Assembly (NCBI GenBank): GCA_003517965.1
Contig: DOZO01000006.1
Coordinates: forward strand, 36,713-57,607
DNA: 20,895 bases
Reading direction: 5' to 3'
Origin: Desulfobulbaceae bacterium
GTDB taxonomy: Bacteria > Desulfobacterota > Desulfobulbia > Desulfobulbales > Desulfurivibrionaceae
Shown here: one piece after another, positions 1 to 8,539 of the stretch
Numbering within the stretch: position 1 is the first letter of the stretch
Layout: each line of letters begins with the position of its first letter
Notes under the pieces: generated by a model
Databases searched by the model: none
Told to the model about the DNA's origin: nothing
What the model saw: the letters and a program-made list of their open reading frames with translations, nothing else
Made by a program: the position numbers and the translations under genes

Positions 1-138
1 AAGCTGCTCAACTCAGCTGTATGCCGTTGAGGTTATCTGTGTGGCGACCTTATTTTGTTACAACGGCTTAGCAGGCGCCTGGCGCACAGTTTTTGTCCTG
101 ATGGGCCTTCCCGCTTTGCGAGAAAGGCCCATCGTTGT
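1..138. other. Non-coding left edge
   Basis: No convincing gene is visible in this stretch. It holds a strong hairpin just beyond the end of queH, listed separately. Any gene further left lies outside the window. Confidence 0.5.
100..133 (-). terminator. Hairpin after queH, possible terminator
   Basis: GATGGGCCTT pairs with AAGGCCCATC to give a 10-bp perfect outer stem, with a further CGC/GCG pairing inside. It starts 5 bp beyond the queH stop. On the queH strand no good T-run follows it, so a Rho-independent terminator is only possible; it could equally be an mRNA 3'-end stabiliser or act on the plus strand, where GTTGTTT follows. Confidence 0.4.
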
Positions 139-696
139 TTATGGTCTTAGCTTTTTGCCCTGCCGAATTTTTTTGTCGTAACGTTCCTGTTCGCTATAAA
201 TGCAACCGCAGTAAGGCTGCCGATAGAGCTCCATCTCACGGCTTGCCTCGATCCCTTCCTGCCAGCCTACCCGAAAATCCTCGTAGTGAAACGGTACCCC
301 GAATTGTGTCGCCAGCTCTTCGCCCAAGGCCCGAATGGTTTCGTGGCCTTGGTAACGACTGTAGAGCAGGGTGGTGCTGAAGGCCTCCGCCCCGATCTCC
401 AAAGCCTTTTTTGCTGTCGCCTCAAGGCGCATCCGATAGCAGAGGGGGCAGCGTTTATCCTCGTGGAATACCACCTGGCGCAGGTATTCCTTGAGTCCAT
501 ATTCTCGTTCATATTCCACGGTCAGGGCCATCCGCTGTGCCAGATCTTCTACCGTGGCGAGGCGTTGACGAAACTCCCGGAAGGGATGGATGTTGGGATT
601 ATGGAAATAGCCCCGCACGGTAAGTCCTTGGGCGCGCAAGGCCGTGAGCGGCATGATGGCGCAGGGGCCGCAGCAGAGATGCAGGAGAACGGTCAT
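139..696 (-). CDS. queH: Epoxyqueuosine reductase QueH
   Basis: QueH reduces epoxyqueuosine to queuosine in tRNA, the last step of queuosine synthesis, and is a non-homologous replacement for the cobalamin enzyme QueG. The 185-residue protein has the family's full set of cysteine motifs: LCCGPC near the N-terminus (C8, C9, C12), CPLC (C83, C86) and YCGC (C163, C165), which hold the Fe-S centre in this family (DUF208). The length is typical. The start ATG is 8 bp after the nifA stop on the same strand, so it is probably co-transcribed with nifA, although no functional link is known. It is cytosolic, and no truncation is seen. Confidence 0.93.
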   Translation of the reverse strand: MTVLLHLCCGPCAIMPLTALRAQGLTVRGYFHNPNIHPFREFRQRLATVEDLAQRMALTVEYEREYGLKEYLRQVVFHEDKRCPLCYRMRLEATAKKALEIGAEAFSTTLLYSRYQGHETIRALGEELATQFGVPFHYEDFRVGWQEGIEASREMELYRQPYCGCIYSEQERYDKKIRQGKKLRP

Positions 697-704
697 CTTT
701 TTGC

Positions 705-2252
705 CTAAGACTTGCTGAGTTTGAATTGGCGTGAGCTGATGTTGAGCTTGGCGATCTTGTAGTTAATGATCCTGAGGCTGGTGTCCAGGAGCTGCGCGGC
801 TTTGGTTTGATTGCCCTGGCTCTTTTTCAAGCTGTCGATGATCAGTTCTCGCTCGAAATTATCCACCGCTGCGGCAAAGGACAAGGGATTGCGTTCGCTC
901 ACCGATTCCGAAGTTTGCAACGATGGCGGCAGGTGATAGCTTTTGATCGAATCCTCGTCGCAGATCAGTACTGCCCTCTCGATGCAGTTTTGCAGTTCTC
1001 GTACATTGCCCGGCCAGTGATACTGGACCAGCAGGTCGATGGCAGGGGTAGAGATGCGGCGGATCTGCTTGCTGTTTTCTTCGTTGTATTTCTGGAGGAA
1101 GAAATCGGCCAGAAGCATGATGTCGGTCCGCCGTTCCCGCAGGGGGGGGAGGTAGATGGGGAAGACGTTGAGACGGTAGTAGAGGTCTTCCCGGAAAGAG
1201 CCATCTTCGACCGCCTTTTCCAGGTCCTTGTTGGTGGCGGTGATCAGGCGGACGTTGCATTTAAGGGGGGCGATGCCGCCCAGACGCTGGAATTCGCGGT
1301 CTTGAACCACGTTGAGCAGTTTGATCTGCACGGCCTGGCTCAACTCGCCGATTTCGTCAAGGAACAGGGTGCCGCCCTCGGCCAACTCGAAGCGGCCCTT
1401 CTTGGCATTCTGCGCTCCGGTGAAGGCCCCTTTTTCGTGGCCGAACAGCTCGCTTTCCAACAGGGTTTCCGGCAGGGCCGAGCAGTTGACCACCACGAAC
1501 GGCGCCTTGGCGCGCTTGCTGTTGTGGTGGACAGCCTTTGCGACCATGGTCTTGCCGGTGCCTGATTCCCCGCGCAACAGGATGGTGGCGTTGGAGTCCG
1601 CCACCCGGTGGATCATCTCGAACACCTCCTGCATCCGGTTTGAATTGCTGACGATGCTGGCTACCCGGTATTTTTCCGAAAGCTCGCGGCGCAACTGGGT
1701 GTTTTCCTGTTCCAGGCGCTCCCGTTCCTGATTTACTGCTTGGATGCGGACCACGGTCTGGGCGATGAGGCCGGAGAGAACGGTGAGAAACTGGAGGTCT
1801 TTTTCAAAGTCGAGACCTTGATGATAGTTGCGGTCCACGCTCAGGGCGCCGATGGTGGTGGCCCCGTGTTTGATGGGCACGCAGAGAAAGGAGAGGGTTT
1901 CCTGATTTTTTTCGGCTCTGGCCTTGGTCTTGTTCAGGAAAAGCGGTTCCTGGCTGATCTGGGGCACGACTATAGGAGAGCCGCTGGCTACTACTCGGCC
2001 AGTGATGCCTTCGCCGAATTTGTAGATCCCACGTTTCCTGGCTTCGGCAGTCATTCCGGGAGCTACCTCGGTTTCGATCTGGCCGGTGAGCGGGTTGGCG
2101 ATGGTCACTGCCCCGTTGCCCAGGTTGGTTCGTTCGGCCAGCACGGTGAGACTTTCTTCCAGGCATTTGCGCAGGTCATCAGATGAGGCCAGGGCCCGGG
2201 TTATTTCGTATAGTGTGGCCAGATCTATGAGTTCTCGATTGGTTTCAGACAT
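705..2252 (-). CDS. nifA: NifA-type sigma-54-dependent activator
   Basis: This is a bacterial enhancer-binding protein that opens sigma-54 promoters, most likely those of nitrogen fixation genes. It is 515 residues with three parts: a GAF sensor domain at about 10-170; an AAA+ domain at about 200-430 with Walker A GESGTGKT (228-235), the sigma-54 contact loop GAFTGA (275-280) and Walker B LFLDE (296-300); and a Fis-type helix-turn-helix at about 465-505. The chosen start (ATG at 2252) has GGGAGAG just upstream; an in-frame start 105 bp earlier would add a Cys-rich tail without a good ribosome site. The Cys pair typical of oxygen-sensing rhizobial NifA linkers is absent, so an NifL-like or other control is possible. 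No nif genes are in the window, so the substrate promoters are inferred from the domain order (GAF-AAA-HTH). FhlA-like or other GAF activators are alternatives. Confidence 0.82.
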   Translation of the reverse strand: MSETNRELIDLATLYEITRALASSDDLRKCLEESLTVLAERTNLGNGAVTIANPLTGQIETEVAPGMTAEARKRGIYKFGEGITGRVVASGSPIVVPQISQEPLFLNKTKARAEKNQETLSFLCVPIKHGATTIGALSVDRNYHQGLDFEKDLQFLTVLSGLIAQTVVRIQAVNQERERLEQENTQLRRELSEKYRVASIVSNSNRMQEVFEMIHRVADSNATILLRGESGTGKTMVAKAVHHNSKRAKAPFVVVNCSALPETLLESELFGHEKGAFTGAQNAKKGRFELAEGGTLFLDEIGELSQAVQIKLLNVVQDREFQRLGGIAPLKCNVRLITATNKDLEKAVEDGSFREDLYYRLNVFPIYLPPLRERRTDIMLLADFFLQKYNEENSKQIRRISTPAIDLLVQYHWPGNVRELQNCIERAVLICDEDSIKSYHLPPSLQTSESVSERNPLSFAAAVDNFERELIIDSLKKSQGNQTKAAQLLDTSLRIINYKIAKLNISSRQFKLSKS

Positions 2253-2569
2253 GGACTCTCCCAGAGGTTTCTTACGGTTTGGTGTGTGTTGTTTGGTAAT
2301 ACGCGGGACATTGTAACAAATTTGTCTGGTATTGCATCTGAAAATGTGCATGAACAAGTGGGGCGTTGAAGGTTGCCTGTGAATTTTTTTTCAAGTAGGA
2401 CGCTATTTGTCCCAGTGGAGGTGGTATGTTCTGCACATGGTGGGAGAAATCTCTGGCCTGACAGATACTGAAAAACAACGGGCAAGCCCTTTGTTGCTTG
2501 CTGAAATCTGCCTGGCGCAATACGGTTGTTCTGGAATTTCTTGAAAATATCAATAAGGAAAACAAGCCC
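2253..2569. promoter_or_regulatory. Divergent intergenic region, nifA / SLOG gene
   Basis: These 317 bp lie between two divergent genes and must hold both promoters. I see no sigma-54 -24/-12 element with correct spacing. A perfect 10-bp palindrome ACAAATTTGT lies at 2316-2325, and on the minus strand TACAAT overlaps it as a possible -10 for nifA, without a good -35. For the plus-strand gene TAAGGA at 2554-2559 is the ribosome site. Confidence 0.4.
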
Positions 2570-3169
2570 ATGCCTTCTTCTGACTTTATCCAGTCTATGA
2601 ACGAAAAAGAACATCCTGTCATTCTGGTAGAAGGCATTCGCGCCCTGCCGGAAGCGGATCGGCCCATGGTCGTTGCCTGTGGCGTCTGGCTGGCCAAGAC
2701 CTTCCCGCAGGCTGTTTTCAGAACCGGCAACGCCGATGGCACAGATGCTGCCTTTGCCGAAGGAATCGCCCAAGTTGAGCCGACGCGACTCCAGTATGTG
2801 CTACCCTATGCTGGACACAAAAAGAAAAATATCGCCCCAGGAGCATTCTTCTGTGCCATGAGCGAAATGTCGGAAGCGGTTGAAGAGCAGGCAGTCCAGG
2901 CAGCCATTTCAGCCTCCCCTGGTTGTACGGCGATGATGAACAACCGGAGGCGGATACCGTCCTTGGCGGCGAAGGCCCGTTACCTTATGCGTGATACCGT
3001 CAAAGTGCTCGGCTCACCTGACCAGGGGCTAGCTCCGGCCGATGCGGGGCTGTTTTTTGTCAATGCCGTTGAGCCCATGAAGGGCGGCACCGGCCACACG
3101 ATGCGGGTTTGTGGTCTCTTTGGGATAACAGTTGTGAGCCAAAGCCAGTGGCGGCATTGGTTGGAGTGA
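2570..3169 (+). CDS. SLOG-like Rossmann-fold protein
   Basis: This 199-residue protein of unknown specific function has the look of the SLOG/DprA/LOG superfamily of nucleotide-binding Rossmann folds. A beta-strand with VILVEGIRALPE (17-28) is followed by an FRTGNADGTDAAFAEG loop-helix (50-65), a LPYAGHKKKN segment (78-87) and a C-terminal GGTGHTMRVC (172-181). SLOG proteins have been proposed to sense or process nucleotide ligands, several of them in bacterial conflict systems. ATG 2570 is chosen because TAAGGA sits 10 bp upstream; an in-frame start at 2498 exists but lacks this. The gene is followed by 129 bp and then by the exonuclease gene on the same strand. A role with the cas genes is possible from position only. 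Confidence 0.6.
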   Translation: MPSSDFIQSMNEKEHPVILVEGIRALPEADRPMVVACGVWLAKTFPQAVFRTGNADGTDAAFAEGIAQVEPTRLQYVLPYAGHKKKNIAPGAFFCAMSEMSEAVEEQAVQAAISASPGCTAMMNNRRRIPSLAAKARYLMRDTVKVLGSPDQGLAPADAGLFFVNAVEPMKGGTGHTMRVCGLFGITVVSQSQWRHWLE

Positions 3170-3298
3170 CATGCGAGATGGGCTTGTGAGATAAAAGTCA
3201 GACGGATCCTATACAATACATGCGGACTATAGTCAGAAGAAATCTTTTAATCCGGGATGTCTTAGGTTTTCTTGACTCAAGGGAAGGCATTTTTTGCA
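3170..3298 (+). promoter_or_regulatory. Possible promoter region before exonuclease-cas operon
   Basis: This is the widest gap upstream of the cas genes on their strand, so a cas promoter may lie here. TATACAAT at 3210-3217 could be a -10, but I find no well-placed -35. Eight bases downstream is a perfect 10-bp palindrome GACTATAGTC (3225-3234), a candidate operator. GGGAAGG (3280-3286) is the ribosome site of the exonuclease gene. No terminator hairpin with a T-run is evident after the SLOG gene. Confidence 0.3.
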
Positions 3299-3814
3299 AT
3301 GCTGTCATTAAAACGATATATCGTATGTGATGTGGAGACCTCCGGTCTGTCGCCAAGGCACGGTGGCAGGGTGATCGAAATCGGAGCTGTTGCCTGTGAA
3401 GATGGGCAGATAGTGGAAGAATTTGGCACACTCATTAACGTTGATTGTTCCATTCACTGGGCGGCGGAACGTGTGCATGGCATCAGCCGCCGGATGCTGG
3501 CAGGTATGCCGGAGCCAGAAGAGGTTTGGCGTGCTTTTCAGTCATTCATCGGTGGGTGCCCAGTGGTGGCCCACAATGCCACTTTTGATGCCGCGTTTTT
3601 GCGCCACGAAATGACCATGCTCGGGATGCACATGAATAATCGATTTTTTTGCAGTTTGGCTTTGAGTAGAAAATGCCTGCCGCATCTTCCCAACCACCGC
3701 CTTGCCACCGTGGCGCAGCATCTTCTGGGTGCCCTGCCACCAACCATTAGGCTTCATAGAGCCTTGTATGATGCCCGGCTGGCGGCAAAAATATGGATGG
3801 CCTTGGATAGGTGA
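3299..3814 (+). CDS. DnaQ-family DEDDh 3'-5' exonuclease
   Basis: This 171-residue stand-alone exonuclease domain belongs to the DNA polymerase III epsilon-like family. The two-metal active site is complete: DVETSGL gives D11 and E13 (Exo I), HNATFDAAFL gives D97 (Exo II), and HRALYDAR gives H153 and D158 (Exo III, the DEDDh variant). There is no polymerase or GIY-YIG fusion. ATG 3299 has GGGAAGG upstream; a TTG 27 bp earlier is the alternative. Only 48 bp separate it from cas3 on the same strand, so co-transcription with the cas operon is likely. DnaQ-like nucleases trim prespacers for Cas1-Cas2 in type I-E, and some I-E Cas2 proteins carry such a domain as a fusion, so a CRISPR adaptation role is a reasonable inference. 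A general repair exonuclease is the alternative. Confidence 0.88.
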   Translation: MLSLKRYIVCDVETSGLSPRHGGRVIEIGAVACEDGQIVEEFGTLINVDCSIHWAAERVHGISRRMLAGMPEPEEVWRAFQSFIGGCPVVAHNATFDAAFLRHEMTMLGMHMNNRFFCSLALSRKCLPHLPNHRLATVAQHLLGALPPTIRLHRALYDARLAAKIWMALDR

Positions 3815-3862
3815 TGAAAGATTTCATGCACTAACTATTTGCCGAGCAATAGAGGGACAATA

Positions 3863-6394
3863 ATGTATTTTTGGGCAAAAACATCCCCCGATGGGCAGCC
3901 TGGACTTTCTGTGTTCGACCATATGCTCAATGTCGGTTGTGTGGCGCGTTGTATTGCTGAAGCATCGCCGGGACTTCTTGAGCGATTCCATTTACAGCTA
4001 CCAGAGGTCGGTACCCTTGCCGCTCTCCATGACCTTGGGAAAATTTCTCCAGGGTTTCAGCGTAAATGCGAAGCCTGGCTGGAAGCGAACGATCTGATCA
4101 AAATTGCCCGCAATGGTTGTTGGGATACGGCAATGGAATCGGACCATGGCAAGGTGTCCCACGCGGCAATTCAGGATTTCCTCAATCAAACCGGCATACC
4201 CAGGAAGACCGCCAAGTTTGTCTCAGCCGTTCTTGGCGCCCATCATGGCCGCTTGAATCCGCCCAATGATCGTGGCTACCGACCATCGAAGTTGATTTCT
4301 GATTCTGCCAGCCAAATTGATTGGACTGCCGAGCGGATGTCAGCCGCCCAAACGATCTGGGATCGTCTTGGTGGCTGCAATAATTCCACGCTTTCACTAT
4401 CCGATGATTCACCTTCATTGTGGTGGCTTGCTGGATTAACTTCCGTTGCAGACTGGATAGGTTCCGATGAACGTTTCTTTTCTTCAGAGCGCAGAACGGG
4501 GGAGGACAATGTTGCCACCTTGGCGCAAACCGCGCTTGCTGCCATAGGGTTTCAGCTCCCGACGATAGAGAAAGGCCTCTCATTTGAACCACTCTTTGGC
4601 TTTCCGCCCAACGAGATGCAGGAAAGAACACTTTCCACCATTACCGGCCCCGGCGTCTATGTCATCGAAGCGCCGATGGGCATGGGCAAGACCGAGGCTG
4701 CGCTTGGGGCCGCTTACCAACTAATGGCAACCGGCAAGGCAAACGGCATCTACTTCGCTCTTCCCACCCAGGCAACAAGCAACCGAATGCATCTGCGGAT
4801 GAATGATTTTTTAAGGCGTATTGCCCCGGAGAGCATGGAGAGCCGTCTTGTGCACGCCAATTCCTGGCTCAAGGACAAAGATGAGGTTGTTTCCCCTGCC
4901 TCGACCGCAACGAAGATGTCGGCAACCGAAGATGCGCGTGCAGGCCGGGATTGGTTCGCTTCTACCAAGCGGGCGCTACTTGCCCCTTTCGGTGTTGGCA
5001 CGGTGGATCAGGCCTTGCTCGGGGTGGTGGCGGCGAAACACTTCTTTGTTCGGCATTTTGCCCTTGCCGGCAAGGTAGTCATTCTCGATGAAGTTCATTC
5101 CTATGACCTCTATACCGGGACACTTATCGACAAACTGATTGAAACTCTCGAAGGCGTGGGCTGCACGGTCATCATCCTGTCCGCTACCCTCACTGGGCAA
5201 CGACGGGAACAGATGGTTCCTCTTCCAGATGACACACCCGCCGAAGCAGTCCTGCCATATCCCCTGATCACTGGCAGAATGGAAGGGAATCCTATTGAAC
5301 CGGTGGCGGCAGCACCGCCTGCCTCCCGAACTGTAAAAGTCGATTTTGTTGCAGCGGAGCAAGCCACCGAGGAGGCGATCAAACTTGCCAAAAATGGCGG
5401 CGCCGTGCTCTGGATATGCAACACCGTGGATTCGGCCCAGCAGCAATACCGCCGTTTCGTGGAACTGTCAGCCGAGGCATTTCCCGTCGGCCTTCTCCAT
5501 TCCAGGTTCCCTTTCTGGCGGCGCGAGCAACTCGAAACCGAGTGGATGGAGCGCTTCGGCAAGGAAGGCAAAACGCGGTGTGGTTCCATTCTTGTCTCCA
5601 CCCAAGTCGTTGAACAGAGCGTGGATCTTGACGCTGATCTATTGATCACGGAGCTTGCCCCTACGGACATGCTTTTGCAGCGTCTTGGGCGGCTCTGGCG
5701 GCATGAACGCGGGCCGCGACCGGCTGACAATGCGCGCCTTTGTATTGTTGCGGAGTCGAAGAGCCTTGATGAGTTTCTGGTCTTGTCACCCCAAGAGATC
5801 AAGAAGGAATTAGGGAGCAAGGCCTTGGTCTATGACCCATTCGTACTGTTACGATCGCTGGAAGTTTGGCAGGTGCACAAATGGATCCTGATTCCAGATC
5901 AAATCCGTACCCTCATTGAGGCCACCTATGAGGATAGGGATGAGGAGCCGGAGGCATGGAGTAACCTTTTCTATGAGTGCGAAGGTGAGGCCATGGCGCA
6001 TCGCCAAAAGGCATTTATGAGCAGCAATGTCTGGAATGTACCTTTGCCGGACGAAGAAGGCATTCAAACCCGTCTCAACGAAATGCCGACTGTTGCCCTG
6101 GTTCTTTGCCAACAGATAACCAAGCAGGCGGCGGTCTTTATCGATCAATCAGAAGGCCGCTTTGGTGATGATCAATACCGGCTTGCCACTGCTCAGGCGA
6201 TCCACAAAAATCTGGTCAAGGTGCCCAAGTACTGCTTTGACCGCATTGATGCCTGCGCCGCTTTTGCCGACTATCTTCATGGCGAGCAATGCGTGGGAAC
6301 CGTCGCCGAGGATGGGGCGGTTACGGTGCAAGGATTAAAAAACGGAATCCGGTTTATCTATTCTAACGAATGCGGTCTTGTGATCGAAAAATGA
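3863..6394 (+). CDS. cas3: Cas3 helicase-nuclease, type I-E
   Basis: Cas3 is recruited by target-bound Cascade, then nicks, unwinds and degrades the DNA. It has 843 residues. The HD nuclease domain comes first, with H20, the HDLGK motif (H56, D57), HH at 127-128 and D197. The superfamily 2 helicase follows: Walker A in APMGMGKTE (270-278), DEVH box (409-412), SAT (440-442), motif V STQVVEQSVDLD (579-590) and motif VI QRLGRLWRH (606-614). All key residues are present, so it should be active. ATG 3863 has GAGGG 8 bp upstream; an in-frame TTG at 3839 is less likely. It is the first cas gene, 16 bp ahead of cas8e. Confidence 0.97.
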   Translation: MYFWAKTSPDGQPGLSVFDHMLNVGCVARCIAEASPGLLERFHLQLPEVGTLAALHDLGKISPGFQRKCEAWLEANDLIKIARNGCWDTAMESDHGKVSHAAIQDFLNQTGIPRKTAKFVSAVLGAHHGRLNPPNDRGYRPSKLISDSASQIDWTAERMSAAQTIWDRLGGCNNSTLSLSDDSPSLWWLAGLTSVADWIGSDERFFSSERRTGEDNVATLAQTALAAIGFQLPTIEKGLSFEPLFGFPPNEMQERTLSTITGPGVYVIEAPMGMGKTEAALGAAYQLMATGKANGIYFALPTQATSNRMHLRMNDFLRRIAPESMESRLVHANSWLKDKDEVVSPASTATKMSATEDARAGRDWFASTKRALLAPFGVGTVDQALLGVVAAKHFFVRHFALAGKVVILDEVHSYDLYTGTLIDKLIETLEGVGCTVIILSATLTGQRREQMVPLPDDTPAEAVLPYPLITGRMEGNPIEPVAAAPPASRTVKVDFVAAEQATEEAIKLAKNGGAVLWICNTVDSAQQQYRRFVELSAEAFPVGLLHSRFPFWRREQLETEWMERFGKEGKTRCGSILVSTQVVEQSVDLDADLLITELAPTDMLLQRLGRLWRHERGPRPADNARLCIVAESKSLDEFLVLSPQEIKKELGSKALVYDPFVLLRSLEVWQVHKWILIPDQIRTLIEATYEDRDEEPEAWSNLFYECEGEAMAHRQKAFMSSNVWNVPLPDEEGIQTRLNEMPTVALVLCQQITKQAAVFIDQSEGRFGDDQYRLATAQAIHKNLVKVPKYCFDRIDACAAFADYLHGEQCVGTVAEDGAVTVQGLKNGIRFIYSNECGLVIEK

Positions 6395-6410
6395 ACGCAA
6401 AGGAGGGAAT

Positions 6411-8048
6411 ATGAACGTTGCTTTTGACCCGTGGATACCGGTGGTAACCACTGCGGGAGAACGAAAACTGGCGAGCCTGTACTCAGTGCTTGCCGAAGGG
6501 GAGCAATTTGCCGATCTGGCGGTTCGCCCCCATGAACGGGTGTCACTGATGCGGCTTTTTCTCTGTGTTGCCCACGCTGCCCTACAAGGGCCGGAGGATT
6601 ATGACGAGTGGTGTGTGGTGCCGAAACGATTGCCCGGAGCTGCGAAGGAGTATCTGGCGGTTTGGAAGGATTCGTTCGAGTTGTTTCATAAGACGAAGCC
6701 GTGGTTGCAGGTGGCAGAATTGAAAGGCGCCGAAAAAGCCACTGGTGAGCCTGGGAAAACCTCACCGGTGGCCCTTCTTGATTTTGAGTTGGCAACTGGG
6801 AACAACTCAACTCTTAACGACCATGGCGGCCAAAAGACTTTTCGGGAATTTGAGCCAGAACGAATTGCCCTTAATCTATTGACGTTTATGAATTTTTCCT
6901 CTGGCGGCGGCGCACCTGTGGCGCGGTGGAAAACTGTCAAGACGTCTCAGGTCGGTAATCCAGATGCTCCATGCTTGTCACAATCCATGGCTCATTGTCT
7001 TTTGCGAGGAAGATCGCTGGCCGAAACTATTCATCTAAACTTGCCGACATTTGAAACAATTCGGCAGGCATATAAATCCTTTTCAGCTGACAAGAAAAAA
7101 GACGTCATTTATTCGGGCATTGCTTTGGGGAAACCGGTTTGGGAATTGTTTCCTGATTCACCGGAGAATGATTCGAATAGGGTAATCAACGCAACAAAGA
7201 CTTATATTGGGAGATTGGTGCCTATATCGCGCTGGATACTTCTGAGCCAAAGTTCACAACGGATGTTCTGCTGTAACGGTTTCAAGTATGACACATACAA
7301 AGAGAGCTTTGCCTCGGAGCCAACAGCTGTTGTTAAATTGGTTACGAAGAAGGACAAAAAAGGTGCGGAAATAATTGAGCGTAGGGTCGTGAAGATTGAA
7401 CCACAAAAAGCAATGTGGCGAGAGTTGGCTTCTTTACTGGTAAGGCGTTCTGCCGATGGACTAGGAGGGGCTTTGGCAATGGTCAATGCTCCTTTCGACA
7501 CAGCGTTCGATTTTCATGTTTGTGCGATGACCCGTGACCAAGCTTCCATGGATATCGCAGTGGAATCTGTTTTCCACATCACTCCAGAATTTCAAAACTA
7601 TTTACCTTCTTATCAGGCTGAGATCATCGGTGCGAAGAATGTTGTGGGGGCAGAGGGATATTCCAGAAAACTTCGTTGGGCAATTGAGGTATATCGCCAA
7701 ACAATTGATAGCGACTGGAAGCCTCGCGTCAAGCGAACACAGGCAAAAGAGCAAAATGCTTTGAAAGACCGGCTGGCGCAGACAGCATTCCTATCCTACT
7801 GGACCACGGTGGAAAAGAATCTCCCCCTCCTCATCGGCCACATCGAAGCGATTGGCACTGATGCGTCCATCTCCACCCGTGAGGCGTGGCGGGGAATGCT
7901 CTTTTCCGCAGCCAGTGAGGCTTACCGTAGCGCCTGCGGTCAAGAGACAGCCCGACAGATGCGTGCTTTTGTCAAAGGACGGCAGAAATTGGCAACAAAC
8001 CAAGATGAACATGAACCGGAAACCAATGAAGTTAAGGAGGGGAACTAA
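6411..8048 (+). CDS. cas8e: Cascade large subunit Cas8e (Cse1/CasA)
   Basis: Cas8e recognises the PAM, starts target unwinding and recruits Cas3. The N-terminus (FDPWIPVVTTAGERKLASL, then RVSLMRLFLCVAHAAL) is characteristic of Cse1. At 545 residues it is somewhat longer than the E. coli protein. The C-terminal helical part (about 430-520) fits the four-helix bundle. An AAAGGAGGGAAT ribosome site precedes ATG 6411, and the stop overlaps the cse2 start by one base (TAATG), so translation is coupled. The middle of the gene (about 6780-7760) is clearly richer in A+T than its two ends. The C-terminus is charged (about 530-545). Confidence 0.95.
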   Translation: MNVAFDPWIPVVTTAGERKLASLYSVLAEGEQFADLAVRPHERVSLMRLFLCVAHAALQGPEDYDEWCVVPKRLPGAAKEYLAVWKDSFELFHKTKPWLQVAELKGAEKATGEPGKTSPVALLDFELATGNNSTLNDHGGQKTFREFEPERIALNLLTFMNFSSGGGAPVARWKTVKTSQVGNPDAPCLSQSMAHCLLRGRSLAETIHLNLPTFETIRQAYKSFSADKKKDVIYSGIALGKPVWELFPDSPENDSNRVINATKTYIGRLVPISRWILLSQSSQRMFCCNGFKYDTYKESFASEPTAVVKLVTKKDKKGAEIIERRVVKIEPQKAMWRELASLLVRRSADGLGGALAMVNAPFDTAFDFHVCAMTRDQASMDIAVESVFHITPEFQNYLPSYQAEIIGAKNVVGAEGYSRKLRWAIEVYRQTIDSDWKPRVKRTQAKEQNALKDRLAQTAFLSYWTTVEKNLPLLIGHIEAIGTDASISTREAWRGMLFSAASEAYRSACGQETARQMRAFVKGRQKLATNQDEHEPETNEVKEGN

Positions 8049-8539
8049 TGAGCTGGCTTATTGAAAGACTCCGCAAGCACAAAGACGACCGGGGGATGAT
8101 GGCCAATCTTCGGTGCATACTTGTGGACACCAAAAAACATCGGGCCTGGCCAGCTTTGAACCGGCTGGGGGTTGAGATAAACAACGAGGTTGCAGCCCAT
8201 GTCGCTGGTCTCTATGCCACCCATCCCGAAGAGACCTCTGCCGGGAATTTCGGGAGCACTTGCAAGGCCATCGAGCAAAAGCGGGGAGATAAGCGTAGCG
8301 ATGACAGCAAGCTCACCTCGACCGAACGGAGATTTCAACAGTTGCTTACGGCCGAAAGGGGTGGCGAGTTGAATGACCGAGTTTTGCGCATGGTTCTCAT
8401 GGCAAAATCCCAGGGAGTCCCGGTCAATTATGTTCAACTCGAAACCGACCTGAAATTTTGGAGTGACCGTACCAAAACCGAATGGGCGACCACCTTCTGG
8501 ACGCAAGGCGCTGCTTCCACGCCAGAGGAGGAAGCATGA
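8048..8539 (+). CDS. cse2: Cascade small subunit Cse2 (Cas11e/CasB)
   Basis: Cse2 is present twice in Cascade and steadies the crRNA-target duplex and the displaced strand. The 163-residue protein has family hallmarks: an N-terminal basic helix with RGMMANLRC (15-23) and a C-terminal FW-containing helix where the family usually has a conserved Trp (SDRTKTEWATTFW). It is all helical by appearance. ATG 8048 overlaps the cas8e stop, with GGAGGGG just upstream, and its own stop overlaps the cas6e start (ATGA). Confidence 0.93.
   Translation: MSWLIERLRKHKDDRGMMANLRCILVDTKKHRAWPALNRLGVEINNEVAAHVAGLYATHPEETSAGNFGSTCKAIEQKRGDKRSDDSKLTSTERRFQQLLTAERGGELNDRVLRMVLMAKSQGVPVNYVQLETDLKFWSDRTKTEWATTFWTQGAASTPEEEA

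Noticed and set aside
286..708. Plus-strand 140-residue open frame
   Set aside because: It is antisense to queH, which has its full cysteine motif set.
807..1565. Plus-strand 252-residue open frame
   Set aside because: It is antisense to the conserved AAA+ domain of nifA, with no ribosome site or recognisable motif.
2253..2569. Possible sigma-54 promoter (TGGCGC ... TTGT near 2513)
   Set aside because: The distance between the GG and the second element is two bases too long and the -12 GC is absent.
5110..5820. Minus-strand 236-residue open frame
   Set aside because: It is antisense to the helicase part of cas3, whose motifs are fully intact.
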